Shown here: positions 52,913-63,769 of the stretch, in pieces | Position numbering within the stretch: the first letter of the stretch is position 1 | Layout: the number at the start of each line of letters is the position of its first letter | DNA from: Erinaceus europaeus | Taxonomy: Eukaryota; Chordata; Mammalia; Eulipotyphla; Erinaceidae | Length of the DNA stretch: 64,000 nt | Direction: 5' to 3' | NCBI RefSeq assembly: GCF_950295315.1 | Contig: NC_080176.1 | Coordinates: 29,722,109-29,786,108 of the forward strand | Made by a program: the position numbers and the translations under genes | Notes under the pieces: model-generated | Told to the model about the DNA's origin: nothing | What the model saw: the letters and a program-made list of their open reading frames with translations, nothing else | Database searches by the model: none

Positions 52913-52937
52913 AAGATATTTTTTGGGACAAACACTG

Positions 52938-52939
<2 letters not shown>

Positions 52940-52982
<43 letters not shown>

Positions 52983-53070
52983 ACCACCACCACCACCACC
53001 AATAACAACAACATCAGCAACAACAACAACAACAAACTCTACCATTAAAAAAAAAAAAAAAAAAAAAAAA
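52940..53070. repeat. Compound microsatellite (CA)n(CCA)n(CAA)n and A27 run
   Basis: CA run to 52981, CCA run to about 53001, CAA-rich run to 53035, then 27 A from 53046. The open frames here are repeat translations. Confidence 0.92.
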
Positions 53071-53768
53071 AACCTCTGGCAGTGATAAGCTTCTCCTGAG
53101 AACCACAACACGATGGGCATGGAAATACTTTGGCCAGTGCTCAAGAGCACAGGGACCAATCAGCCTGGGTTCTAATCTCAGCTTTCTCCCTTTCATATTA
53201 GTTGTGTAACCCCAAGAAAGTAGGCAGTATTTCCTGATACCTGCAGTTCTCATCTGGTAAGTGGAGATAATAGTAGTTGCGGGGTCAATTGTGAGAAAGA
53301 ACTAAATTGGAACTCTGACAGTGTTGGCTGTTACTAGTGGCTCAAACGCATTATGAAGAAGACAGAGTCATTTTTCTCCAGTGAGAACTCCAGAAGCAGA
53401 AAATCAGAGCTATTTTCATGGGGGTGGGGTGGGGGTGGGGGATAGTCTTCATGGGAAAGATACTCAGGAATAAGATTTCTCATCTTGGTTCAGTCCATCT
53501 GAGATTTTTTATTCTCTCAAACATAAGTAACACCGGAGATAATAAACTTGCCAATGTCATTATCTGAAGGGCAAAAGCAGAATTAGCAACTGGTATTTCT
53601 GTAGGTAGTTGCAACAGACATACAAAATATACACCCCTTGGGTTGACTATATAAGCAGCATGGTTTGTTTTCACTTTAGAAATATATGACTCTTGGGATT
53701 AATTAATCATTCATTTATTCAACATTTTTCTTTAGCATGGATCAAAAGTGGTCATTCTGTGCCCGAGA
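53071..53768. other. No feature seen
   Basis: Unassigned DNA with a GGGGTGGGG patch at 53420-53442. Confidence 0.35.
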
Positions 53769-53774
53769 AGGCAC

Positions 53775-54062
53775 TTTTTAAAAATTTATTTTATTTATTT
53801 ATTCCCTTTTGTTGCCCTTGTTGTTTTATTGTTGTAGTTATTATTATTATTGTTGTTGTTGTTGGATAGGACAGAGAGAAATGGAGAGAGGGAGGGGAAG
53901 ACAGAGAGGAGGAGAGAAAGATAGACACCTGCAGACCTGCTTCACCGCCTGTGAAGTGACTCCCCTGCAGGTGGGGAGCCGGGGTTCGAACCGGGATCCT
54001 TATGCTAGTCCTTGTGCTTTGCGCCACCCGCGCTTAGCCCGCTGCACTACAGCCCGACTCCC
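53775..54062 (-). mobile_element. SINE-A, minus strand, well preserved
   Basis: 'tttattccctttgttgcccttgttgttttattg...cggggttcgaaccgggatcc...cttagcccgctgcactacagcccgactcc'. The B-box-like GGTTCGAAC is intact. Confidence 0.93.
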
Positions 54063-54094
54063 TTTGTTTGTTTTTAAACACATCAATTATATTT

Positions 54095-54155
54095 ATATTA
54101 GTACATTTTTATTTGATAGGACTGAGTGAAGTTGAGAGAGGGAAGGAGATAAAGA

Positions 54156-54204
<49 letters not shown>

Positions 54205-54325
54205 TGCAGCACTGTTTCACTGCTCCTGAAGCTTTCTCCCTGCAGGTAAGGACCAGGGGCTTGAACCTGGGTCCTTGCATACAGTAATGTGTGTGCTCCA
54301 GGTGCATCACAGCCCAATCCCTCTA
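54095..54325 (-). mobile_element. SINE-B, minus strand, with (GA)n
   Basis: 'acatttttatttgataggactgagtgaag', GA run 54160-54200, 'gcttgaacctgggtccttgc...gtgcatcacagcccaatccc'. Confidence 0.82.
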
Positions 54326-54663
54326 ATTTTTCTTTAAAAAAAGAAAGAAAGAAAGAAAGAGTGGAAGCGACAACTGACTGTCCTTTCAACTAATAGAGTG
54401 AAGGCTGCCATTTCTGAGTTGAACACAATAAGAAACAGATCATCCTGTGCTCCAAAAACACTGGTCTGAATGCAAGAGCCAGAAAAAACCCCACTTATCT
54501 GTCTTCTGGCAAAGGGCAAATTAGAAGCTTGGAAGATTCCTCAGAGCTGCAGAGGTGACTCAGGCAAAGCCCTGGAAACCTGCTTCCCAGATATGGGTTT
54601 CCTCTGGCTCTGCAAAGTCCAGAGAATCCTGGGGTAAAACATTGATAGCAATTGCTGAACAAA

Positions 54664-54712
<49 letters not shown>

Positions 54713-55118
54713 CTCCATAGCAGAAAGGCTCCTGGTGCAACAAGAAGCAGCTACCCACAGAACCCTGTCTGGCATCACAGAACGTGAAGGATGCCCCTAG
54801 GGTGAGGAACAGGACAGGGCAAAGACACCAGACAGATGACGGATCATGAATTAATTCCTCTTAGCCTCTCAGAATGCTCTCCTAGTAACAAGTGTTGCCA
54901 AAATATTTCTCCTGGCAGCCAGGAGACTCACAGACTCGGAGGCTAAGCATATATGTCCAGACAGAGCTGGAGTGGTCCTGTGGTCCCAGACATGGTGGCA
55001 TTTGTGATCTGGGTAGAGAAGGCAGTCGAGCATGGAACAGGTTTTCAGGCCAGATGGAGGAACTTTGACCAGAATCTCGTTACTCCTAGAAGCTTCAGCT
55101 TGCTCTTCAATCAAATGG
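54326..55118. other. Unassigned; (GA)n at 54666-54708
   Basis: The run of about 20 GA units is the only recognisable element. Frames on either strand are unremarkable. Confidence 0.4.
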
Positions 55119-55121
55119 TTC

Positions 55122-55312
55122 AGGGGTCGGGCAGTGGTACACCTGTTTGAGCACATGTGTTACAGTGCTCAAGGACCCAAATTCAAGACCCCCTGCTGCA
55201 GGGTGAAGGCTTTATGAGTGGTGAGGCAGTGCTGTAGGTCTCTCTCTGCCTCTCTCCCTCTCTATCACCCCCTCCCCCTGGACTTCTGGCTGTCTCTATC
55301 CAATAAATAAAG

Positions 55313-55318
<6 letters not shown>
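55122..55318 (+). mobile_element. SINE-B
   Basis: 'aggggtcgggcagtggtacacctgtttgagc...gtctctatccaataaataaagataat', then a (TA)n run. Confidence 0.87.

Positions 55319-55355
<37 letters not shown>
55317..55355. repeat. (TA)n microsatellite
   Basis: About 18 TA units grown from the SINE-B tail. Confidence 0.93.
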
Positions 55356-55356
<1 letters not shown>

Positions 55357-55429
55357 ATATATTTAAATCAAATGGTTCTGTATTGAAGTCCAGTTGAGCT
55401 AAGTGTGCTTGTGCTTATTAGAAAACACA

Positions 55430-55690
55430 TATCCCCGATTCCCCAGAGCCCTACCCCACCAGGGAAAGAGAGACAGGCTGGGAGTATGGAAGCAATTACA
55501 GAAGCCAGACCTTCCACCTTCTGCATCCTACAATGATCCTGGGTCCATGCTCCCAGAGGATAAAAGAATAGGAAAGGTATCAAGGAGAGGGGATGGAATG
55601 TGAAACTCTGGTGGTGGGAATTGTACCCCTCTTATCCTATGGTCTTGTCAGTGTTTCCACTTTATAAATAAATTTTAAAAAATGAAAAAA
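55430..55690 (+). mobile_element. L1 3' UTR, truncated
   Basis: Core landmarks 'agggaaagagagacaggctgggagtatgg', 'cagaagccagaccttccacc' and 'gataaaagaatagg', with the usual 'tataaataaattttaaaa' end. The middle 'atcgacc...gcaatt' part is shortened. Confidence 0.75.
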
Positions 55691-55709
55691 AATAATGCAT
55701 CTATTGAAC

Positions 55710-55860
55710 AAGGAAGACAGCATAATGGTGATACAAAAAGTCTTTCATGCCTGAGGCACCAGAGGTTCCAGAGTTCAATTTCTAGCATTGTCATATGCCA
55801 GAGCTGAGCAGTGCTATCAGTAAAAACTAAAATAATGATAGCAGCAGTAGTAGTAGTAGC
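55710..55860 (+). mobile_element. SINE-C
   Basis: 'acagcataatggtgatacaaaaagtctttcatgcctgaggc...gctgagcagtgctatcagtaaaaac', with a (TAG)n end. Confidence 0.78.
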
Positions 55861-55894
55861 AAAAATTTTTAAAATGCATCTAAAATGGGTTTTC

Positions 55895-56295
55895 TGGGGG
55901 CTAGGTGGTGGCACACCTGGCATAGTGTACATGTCACCATACACAAGGACCAGGGTTCAAGTCCCTAATCCCCACATGCAGGGTGGGGGGAATCAGGTCA
56001 GCAGGTCTCTCTCTCTCCCTCTTTTCCTCTTTCTCTCTCTTTCCCTCTCCTTCTCCCTCTCCCCTCTCTCTTTCTCTCTCTTTCCCTCTCCCTCTTCTTC
56101 TCCTTTCCCCCTCTCTCTCATCCTCTCTCTCCCTCTCCTTCTCTCCCCCTCCTTCTCTCTCTCTCTCGCTCTCCTTTTCTTTCAGTTTCTGTCTCTATCA
56201 AAACAAAAAAGAAAAGGATGGGGGGGGGGAAGTGATCACCAGGAGCAGTGGATCCCTCATGCATGCACAGAGTAGCAGTGATAACTTGGTGGCAG
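55895..56295 (+). mobile_element. SINE-B with expanded pyrimidine tract and long-form tail
   Basis: 'gggggctaggtggtggcacacctggcatag', a CT-rich run of about 180 bases (56004-56190), then 'caggagcagtggatccctc...agtgataacttggtgg'. The 154- and 111-aa frames across it are artefacts. Confidence 0.8.
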
Positions 56296-56514
56296 TAAAA
56301 ATAATAATAATAAAATAAAGATAAAATGTACTGTGCACAGACCAGATGATAGTTCAGCTGGTAGAGTGAACTCTCTCTTGTCTGAGCCCCTGGGGAGGTT
56401 TTTAATGGTGGAAGCTATTGTGGTGTCTGTTTACTGTAGCTTCATACCTTTATTTTTATCCGAAATTAAGAAGGAAAAGCTGAGTTTGTTAGGAGAAACA
56501 AACAACAACCAAAT

Positions 56515-56780
56515 AGCCTTGTGGTTAGGAAGTGACACATCTGGTTGGGTGCATTTGTTCCTGTGGAAAAGGACCTGGGTTCAAGCCCCATCTGCAGATA
56601 GAAAGTTTGATATGAGGTGAAGTAGTGCTGTAGGTGTTTCTCTCCCTCTCTCCTTTTCTCTCTACTCCCCTTCAATTCTTCTGTCTCTATCATAAAAGGA
56701 AGAAAAATAGAGCCTTTGGGTCAAGTGGGTGGATTTGCCACCAAGTCTCAGTGATAACCCTAGTGGTAATAAAAAAAAAT
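56515..56780 (+). mobile_element. SINE-B with long-form-like tail
   Basis: 'ccttgtggttaggaagtgacacatctggttggg...gtctctatcataaaagg...cagtgataaccctagtgg'. Confidence 0.75.
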
Positions 56781-56782
56781 TG

Positions 56783-56905
56783 AAGAGGAGGGGATAAGAT
56801 ATGGCACTACGGTGGTGGGAATTGTATGAACTATACCCATCTTATCCCACAATCTTGTCGGTCATTACTAGATCTCTAATAACCATAATAATAAGTTGAA
56901 AAATA
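56783..56905 (+). mobile_element. L1 3' UTR terminal piece
   Basis: 'gaggggataagatatggcac...ggtggtgggaattgtatg...cttgtcggtcattactagatc' is the last 120 bases of the UTR. A longer copy follows at once. Confidence 0.6.
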
Positions 56906-57375
56906 ATGGAGACCCCAAAATCTCATCTGGTATATTCTTGCCTTTTTTTTTTTTTAATTCTTGCCTTTAAGTTTCTGATTATTTAACAATTTTTTTCTGC
57001 TTTATATCGTAATGCTTTTTTCAGCCACCAGGTTCCAGATGCTACCATGATGCCAGCCTGACTTCCCTGGGCAGACGACCCTACCATGTATCCTGGAAAC
57101 CCACCTCCCCAGAGCCTTGCCCCACTAGGAAAAGAGAGAGACGGGCTGGAAGTATGGGTCCACTTGCCAACACCCATATTCAGTGGAGAAGCAATTATAG
57201 AAGCCAAAACTCTCACCTTTTGCACCCCATGATGACCCTGGATCCATGCTTCCAGAAGGATAAACAATAGGGAAGTTATCAAGGGAGGGGATAAGATGCA
57301 GAGCTCTGGTGGTGGGAATCTTGTGGAATTGTACCCCTCTTCTCCTATGGTCTTGTCAAATTTCCATTTTATAAA
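56906..57375 (+). mobile_element. L1 3' UTR
   Basis: Runs from 'ggagaccccaaaatctcatctgg' through 'gccaccaggttccagatgc', 'agaagccaaaactctcacc' to 'tccattttataaataaag'. Full core present. Confidence 0.78.
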
Positions 57376-57620
57376 TAAAGAAAAGAAAAATAAGAAAGTA
57401 TAAAGCAGAACTAGTTGGTGTATTGTATCAAAGTAAATGACTCTGGGGTGGGGGGTAGGGTTCATTCAGGTCCTGAAACATGATGGCAAAGGAGGACCTC
57501 TGGGGGTTGAATTGCTATGTGGAAAACTGAGAAATGTGATGCACGTACAAACTATTGTACTTTACAGTTGACTGTAGACCATTAATTCCCCCAGTAAAGG
57601 AAAAAACATTAAAGAAAGAG
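57376..57620 (+). mobile_element. Second type of L1 3' end
   Basis: 'ggtgtattgtatcaaagtaaatgactctgg', 'ctgaaacatgatggcaaaggagg' and 'actattgtactttacag...ccccagtaaagg' resemble the inverse of the 63770 and 7366 ends. Placed head-to-tail behind the previous copy. Confidence 0.5.
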
Positions 57621-57711
57621 AAAAAGAATGAAAAAGAAATACTAAATATTGTAATGTGAGAATGTGATTTGGGCTACAGAGAAAATAAAGTCAGAGAAAA
57701 ACACTCACTGG

Positions 57712-58075
57712 GGGCCCTGAGGTGACACACCAGGTTAAGTGCACATAGTACCAAGCTGAAGAACCTGGATTTGAGTACCTGCTTCCCAACTGTTGGGGGA
57801 GGGGAAGGGAGAGGAGGGGGGGGGAGACATTTCAAGAGCAATGAAGCAGGTCTGTAGGTGTCTTTCTCTCTCCCTTTTTGTCTCTCACACCCCTCTCAAT
57901 TTCTCTGTCTCCTCCTCCTCTCTCAATTTCTCTGTCCTGTCAAATAAAATTGAAAGAAAAAATAAGGTAAACAAACAAGCCAGCAAAACAAAAACAAAAA
58001 CAAAATACGGCTGCCTGGAGCAGAGGATTCAAAAGTGCAGGGACCAAGCCCCAGAGATAACCCTGGTGGCAATAA
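57712..58075 (+). mobile_element. SINE-A/B long form
   Basis: 'gggggccctgaggtgacacaccaggttaagtgc...ggctgcctggagcagaggattc...gataaccctggtgg', with a G-rich insert at 57795-57825. Confidence 0.82.
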
Positions 58076-58144
58076 AAAAAAAGGAAAAAAAGAAAAAGAA
58101 AAAAGAAAGGCACTCAGTGTTCCAAAAGAATTTATTGTTTTTTT

Positions 58145-58430
58145 AAAAAGACATTATTTTTCTTATTTTTCACTTTCGTTGCCCTTGTTTTATTGTTGTA
58201 GTTAATGATTGTTGTTGTTTTGATGTTGTCGTTGTTGAATAGGACAGAGAGAAATGGAGAGAGGAGGGGAAGACAGAGAGGGGGAAAGAAAGACACCTGC
58301 AGACCTGCTTCACAGCCTGTGAAGCGACTCCCCTGCAGGTGGGGAGCTGGAGGCTCAAGCCGGGATCCTTATACCGGTCCTTGCTCTTTGAGTCACCTGC
58401 ACTTAACCCGCTGCGCTACTGCTTGATCCC
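58145..58430 (-). mobile_element. SINE-A, minus strand
   Basis: 'ttcgttgcccttgttttattgttgtagttaatg...cctgcaggtggggagctgg...cttaacccgctgcgctactgcttgatcccc'. Confidence 0.92.
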
Positions 58431-58435
58431 CAAAA

Positions 58436-58545
58436 GACTTATTTATTTTTATTTGCTTATGATAGAGAAGCAGACCATCACTGGCACAAGGCAAAGCCAG
58501 AGATAAAACTCACAACCTCTTGAGAGTCTAATGTTTTTTGTTTTT
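58436..58545 (-). mobile_element. SINE-D-like, minus strand, partial
   Basis: 'gacttatttatttttatttgcttatgatag...ctcttgagagtctaatg'. Diverged. Confidence 0.5.
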
Positions 58546-58599
58546 CCCCCAAAGAATCCTTTACTGGCATTAAAAAAAAATTGTCCCAGGTTTTCTTTT

Positions 58600-58800
58600 T
58601 TTTTTCTTTTTTTATTGATTGAATAATGATCAAGACTGTAGGATCAGAGGGGTTCAATTCCACACAATCTCCACCACCAGAGTTCTGTATCCCATCCCCT
58701 CCACTGGAAGCTTTGCACTGGAAGAAATAAAAGTTCTTTATTCCTCTGGGAGCATGGACCCAGGGTCATTATGGGGTGCAGAAGGTGGGAGGTCTGGTGT
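58600..58800 (-). mobile_element. L1 3' UTR end, minus strand
   Basis: Plus strand shows the inverse core: 'ttattgattgaataatgatcaagactgtagg', 'ctccaccaccagagttctg', 'ggagcatggacccagggtcattatgg', 'agaaggtgggaggtctgg'. Broken off at 58800. Confidence 0.72.
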
Positions 58801-59208
58801 TTTATCTGCTGAGTCACCTCCTGGGTCACAGGAGGAGGGTTAGTCATGCAGCTGGAGCATGGGACAAGTAGAAGGACTCACTCTGCACACATAGGGCCCT
58901 GGGAGAGACCAGCCCTCCCTGGGGCAGTTGAGGGGAGGCCAGATTGGCTGTAGACAGTGAGATCTCAAGCCTGGGCCAGCAGGGCAAGGAAGTGGGAGGA
59001 GGAGGCACCAGGTCACACATTCCCTGCAGGCATGAGAGGCCAGGTCAGGACTGGAACCCTCCTTGGCCCAGCCACCTGTGGTCAATGGGAGGGCAGGCAG
59101 CATGACTGATTGATCTGACAGTCTTCTGCTTGGCAGCTGGGCTGAGAATCAATGACAAAGATGGAGAGGAGGGGCAGGCAGAAGGAGGGAGTTGCAGCAG
59201 GGCTTAAA
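58801..59208. other. No feature seen
   Basis: GC-richer, purine-leaning DNA. The 87-aa minus-strand frame (58840-59103) has no recognisable domain. No coding call is supported. Confidence 0.35.
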
Positions 59209-59211
59209 GAT

Positions 59212-59335
59212 GAAAGGTGGGGTTGGGGAAGCAGCATAATGGTTATGCAAAGGCTTCTATCCCTGAGGCTCTGAGGTCCCATGTTCAATCACCAGCCCCT
59301 CCATAAAAAAGAGAGGAGCAATACTCTAGTAAAAA
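59212..59335 (+). mobile_element. SINE-C
   Basis: 'ggggttggggaagcagcataatggttatgc...cctgaggctctgaggtcccatgttcaatcacc'. Confidence 0.8.
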
Positions 59336-59439
59336 AAAAAAGTTAGAGATAAAAATAACTGTTAGTGGTTGAACTCATGTTGCATTTTTTTTCAAAATAA
59401 TAATAATGACAATTTTTGTCAGATTCTATGTCTAGCTTA

Positions 59440-60065
59440 TTTATTTATTTTTTTTTAGAAAATAACAAAACAACAGTGGTACAATTTCACACTGTTCCCA
59501 CCACCAGAATTCTGTCCCCATTCCCTCCATTGGCAACTGCAGTGGTTCTCCCAAGGTCACAGATATGGTTTGACTATTATTTCTATAATTATCTATGTCT
59601 GTCTTTATATGTATTTTTGTCTATTTTTTCTATGGTCCTGCCTTTATCTTCCATTTTAAGTCTCGCCTACACCTATTACTACCTCTGAATGTCTTTTCTT
59701 TTCTTTTTTTTTTTTCCTCCTCTCTGGGTCCTCATGGAATTGAGTTTCAGAACACTCTGGTCACCTCTCCTAACATTTCCCAACTCCAATCCCAAGAGTA
59801 TGGACCAAGATTCTTTTTTGAGGTGTAGAAGGTGGAAGGTCTGGCTTTTGTAATTGCTTCTGTGCTGGACATGGCCAATGGTAGGTTGATCCACACCCCC
59901 AGCCTGTTTCTATCTTTCCCTAGTGGGACAAGGCTCTGGAGAGGTGAGGTCCCAGGGCACATTGGTGTAGTTGTCTGCCCAGGGAAGTCAGGAAGGAATC
60001 ACAGTAGCTTCTGTAACTTGATGTCTGTGGCTTAGTGCTTCTTCCTTTCCATTCCTCCTGGGGTG
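59440..60065 (-). mobile_element. L1 3' UTR, minus strand
   Basis: Inverse landmarks 'cccaccaccagaattctgtcccc', 'gaaggtggaaggtctggct', 'cccagcctgtttctatctttccctag' and 'gcacattggtgtagttgtctgcccaggg'. The stretch 59570-59760 (Ile/Phe-rich reading) is an insertion-like or diverged part. Confidence 0.68.
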
Positions 60066-60127
60066 ACCAATGATACCGTACATTTTTTAAAATCACATAA
60101 ACCACAAATGAATGAGTATTTCTTGAA

Positions 60128-60380
60128 AAAAATATTTTATTTATTTACTTTGGATAGAAAAAGGGAGAAATTGAGAGTGGTGGGAGAGGGAGAGAGAGAT
60201 AGAGAGGGAGAGGGGGAGGAAGGGAGGGAGAGAGAAAGAGAGAGAGAGAGAGAGATTGAGAGAACGTGAAGCCTTGCTTCATGGCTCATGAAGCTTCCTC
60301 CTGCGGGTGGAGCCTTGAACCTGGGTCCCTATGCATGACAATATGTGTACTCAACCAGGTATGCCACGGCCCAACTCCTA
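60128..60380 (-). mobile_element. SINE-B, minus strand, with GA expansion
   Basis: 'aatattttatttatttactttggatag', GA-rich centre, 'gccttgaacctgggtccc...ctcaaccaggtatgccacggcccaactcc'. Confidence 0.83.
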
Positions 60381-60815
60381 GAATGAGCCCTACATACAAG
60401 TTTACTGCTGGGACTAGAGGTCAGCATGGCACATTTGGGAGTTGGTTCTCTCCACTGGGATTCATGCTGGAGTAAGAGCTGAGATCCATCCAGTAGCCTA
60501 TAAAACTACTGAGTTGATTTCACTAGGAAAACAAAACAAAACAAAACAAACCAACCAAAACAAAAATCAGTCCTTGCAGTATTTAGACATGAGGTAGTGA
60601 CATGTTCACAGGAGCTGGTCCCCTGAAAAGTCTCCTCTCTCCTTGCTGGTCAGTGTGCTTGCAAAAAAGAAAACCCACATATCTTGTCCTTTAGGGGAGC
60701 ACTTCCTAGTGGTAGGGATTCCTCACTCTGATTCTTGGCACCTGTGGATTCTTCCCAGTAAATGCCTTCATGGTACTTCAAATTCACAAATACACTCTCA
60801 TAGAAGGCAAACGTT
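60381..60815. other. Unassigned; (AAAAC)n at 60529-60555
   Basis: Apart from the pentanucleotide run nothing is recognisable. Confidence 0.35.
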
Positions 60816-60817
60816 TA

Positions 60818-61035
60818 GGAACCAGGCAGTGGCATACCTCCTAGAGTGCACATTACCACGCCCATGGACTCAGGTTCAAGCACCCAGTGCCCACCTGCAA
60901 AGGACGGGACTTCACAAGTGGTAAAGCAGGGCTTGCAGGTGTCACTGTCTGTCTCCCTCTCTATCTCCCCCACCCCTCTCAGTTTATCTCTGCCCTATCA
61001 AATAAAATCAATAATAACAGTAAGAAAATAAAAGA
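60818..61035 (+). mobile_element. SINE-B
   Basis: 'aggaaccaggcagtggcatacctcctagag...ctgccctatcaaataaaatcaataataac'. Confidence 0.82.
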
Positions 61036-61242
61036 TCACGGTATCTCTGGATCCTGACTGCATATCCTGAATGTTTATCTTGGTTTGTATTTCCTGGGGA
61101 AAGTTGTGGACATGTCTATTAGCAGAGCCAACAAATCAATCCCTTATTGTGTGCTCTATTTGGCAACTTACATTAAACACAGTGATGTGATTAAGGATGG
61201 TATCACTCTGATCAAGAAATTACACTTTAGAAAACAGAAATA

Positions 61243-61512
61243 AGGGGTGGGGTGGGGGCATACCTGGTTGAGGGCACACATTACCAAGCTCAAGGACCCA
61301 GGTTCAAGCTCCCAGCTCCCACCAGCAGGGGAGACACTTTACAAGTGGTGAAGCAGGCCTGCAGGTCTCACTCTCTCTCTCTCTTCCTCTCTGTCTCCCC
61401 TTCCTCTCTCAATTTCTATCTGTCCTACCCCCAAAAAAATTTGCTGCCAGGAGCTGTGGCTTCGTAGTGCCACCACCAAACCCCAGTGATAACCCTGGAA
61501 GAAAAAAAAAGG
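61243..61512 (+). mobile_element. SINE-B head with long-form tail
   Basis: 'ggggtgggggcatacctggttgagggc...caggagctgtggcttcgtagtg...gataaccctggaag'. Confidence 0.82.
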
Positions 61513-62200
61513 AACATATCTAAAAAAGGGAAAGAAAATGAAAGAAGAAAGAGGGAGGAAGGGAAGGAGGGAAGAAGGCAGAAGATAGGGACAAGCACAC
61601 ACAGGCCAGGTGAAATGACAGTGAGGATGCATTTTTCGTGGCTGGCCACACTAAGGGCTGAGACATGCTATGAGCGGCTATTCTGTGGTGTTGACCCAGG
61701 ACTGGTCCAGACACCTGTCTGCCTTGCTTAATCAGACTCAATTTCAACTAGATGAGAGGAGGTGGATGTTTCCTGTTGTCATCCTGTAATTGCTGGATGA
61801 AGCTGACAATAAATATTGACTGAGCCCCTAATCTGTGCCAAACTCCATGCTGGGAGACAAGGCATCTGAAAGAAGTCAGAACAAACATCAGCCCACTAAG
61901 GGATCCCTCAGAAAACGGGGTTGGACTACAAACATGGGATGGATGGATGGTGGTGGGGTGTGTGTGGGGGGGGTGGGATGGGGGTGGAGTTCAGCCTGCT
62001 AGAGTGCACGACTTGTATACCTGCGGCTCCTGGGGCTGTGGATGGTGTATTTCCAGCACCATCATTTATCAGAAACGAGAAGTGCTCTGATTCCCTGCCT
62101 TCTGTCCCTGGCCGCTGGCTCTCTCACTCTCTCTAGCCTCTTTCATGCTCTGTCCCACAGTAAACAAATAAATAGTTATTAAAATTTAGAGCACAACTAC
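61513..62200. other. Mostly unassigned
   Basis: A/G-rich at first (61510-61590). Around 61950-62175 a very diverged SINE-B-like stretch may be present ('gagttcagcctgctagagtgcac'). No gene recognised. Confidence 0.35.
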
Positions 62201-62204
62201 TAAA

Positions 62205-62358
62205 CAAAAAGGGGTAAGGTGGTGGTGTATCTGGTTAAGCACCTATACTACAATGCACAAGGAGCTGGGCTTGAGCCCCAGGTCACCACCTGCAGGGGGA
62301 AAGCTTTATGGACACTGAAGTGGGGCTGCAGGTGTTTCTCTCTCCTTGATTTCTTCCT
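62205..62358 (+). mobile_element. SINE-B, truncated
   Basis: 'aaggggtaaggtggtggtgtatctggttaagcacc...ggggctgcaggtgtttctc'. The tail is missing at the junction with the L1 UTR. Confidence 0.8.
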
Positions 62359-62364
62359 TCCTTT

Positions 62365-62750
62365 TTTATTTTAAAATTATTGATTTAATAATGATTGACA
62401 AGACTGTAGGATAAAAGGGGTACAATTCCACACAGTTCCCACAACCAGAGTTCCATAGCCCACCCCCTCCATTGGAAGCTTTGTTGTTCTTTGTCCCTCT
62501 GAGACCATGGACCCAGGATCATTATGGGTGCAGAAGGTGGAGGGTCTGGCTTCTGTAATTGCTTCTCTAATGGACAAGGGCATTGGCAGGTCGATCCCAG
62601 CCTGTTTCTGTCTATCACTCGTGGGGAAGGACTCTGGGGAAGTGGGGTCTCAGGATTCACTGGTGGGGTTATCTGCCCAGGAAAGTCAGTTTGGCATTAT
62701 GGTAGCATCTGCAACTTGGTGGCTGAAGTAAGTGGCTGTGTCACTATATA
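62365..62750 (-). mobile_element. L1 3' UTR, minus strand
   Basis: Inverse core from 'ttgatttaataatgattgacaagactg' to 'gcatctgcaacttggtggctgaa', including 'ggacccaggatcattatggg' and 'agaaggtggagggtctgg'. Confidence 0.78.
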
Positions 62751-62774
62751 AGATACAGCTATCTGTAAATAGCC

Positions 62775-62930
62775 TTTCTTTTGTTCTGTCTCCCTCTCTC
62801 CTCTAATTTCTCTTCGTCTTACTAAATAAAATAAAATTTAAAAGGGGGGGTGATGGCTACTGGGAGCAGTGGATTCATAATGCAGGCACTGAGCCTCAGC
62901 AATAGCCCTGGTGACAGAAAACACATAGAG
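62775..62930 (+). mobile_element. SINE long-form 3' part
   Basis: 'tgtctccctctctcctctaatttc...ggctactgggagcagtggattcataatgc...aatagccctggtgac', with a GATA run behind it. Confidence 0.75.
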
Positions 62931-62955
62931 ATAGATGAAAGATAGATAGATGATA

Positions 62956-63768
62956 ATTTAATTTGATTATAACTGTGATTACTAGTTCACCATGGAACAG
63001 ATAGGGAAAATGGTAACAGACTAAGCAGTATTTTACTAAAATGATTTAGACCTCCAGAAGATAAAGAGCTTCAATAAGACCCCAAAAAAATCTCTGAGTG
63101 ATTTTCCCCAGGTGCCACATGGCCATCAATTGGGAAACCTGGATGAGGTGATGTTCCCATCTGCAAATGCAAGACAGCTGAGCGAGGGCCCAAAAGGCTG
63201 AGAAACTGGGAGACAGCCCTCCCCTCATCCCATAATTTGATTTTTACATGCATTTTCATATTCCTATCTGAGTGCAGACTTGTTGGGTGCATTTGAAAAA
63301 AAGATCCACTTCAAAGGAAATAATAAAATCTTGGTGCCCGAGAAATTGAGATGCTTTCCAATTTCCAGACTTCAATAAAATGCTCTCTGGCATGCCTCTG
63401 GAAATCACTCAGGACAGGAAATTGACAGCAGTGATTCATCTCTGGGATATTGAGCAGGGAGGGGGTAACAGGACAGTGAGGATAGTGGTGGGCTAAGGTC
63501 CTCAAGCATAGGGATGGTGGAAGTGTGTCTTTCGAGCAGGTCCCAAAGTTCTTTGTGCAAAATGGTGGCTCATGGTGGGGTGGGTACAATTTTGAGGATC
63601 CAAGCAGGCAGTGGGGACTGCCAACAACACAGACCCTATAGAATCTCTCTAGTGGACTTGGCTATTGACTGTGTGCCAGGACAAAACAACAGAGAGAGAA
63701 AGAGGGAGAACCAGAGAAAAAGATGCAGAGCAAGAAGGAAAGACACCACCGTAACGCAGGAGTTTCTT
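62956..63768. other. No feature seen
   Basis: 800 bases of single-copy-looking DNA. No frame of note. Confidence 0.35.
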
Positions 63769-63769
63769 T

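Noticed and set aside
55811..56275. 154-aa plus frame with a long Leu/Ser/Phe run
   Set aside because: The run is the expanded CT tract of a SINE-B.
58840..59103. 87-aa minus frame in GC-richer DNA, considered as a possible exon
   Set aside because: Begins next to an L1 UTR, lacks a recognisable domain and clear splice sites. Not enough to call a gene.
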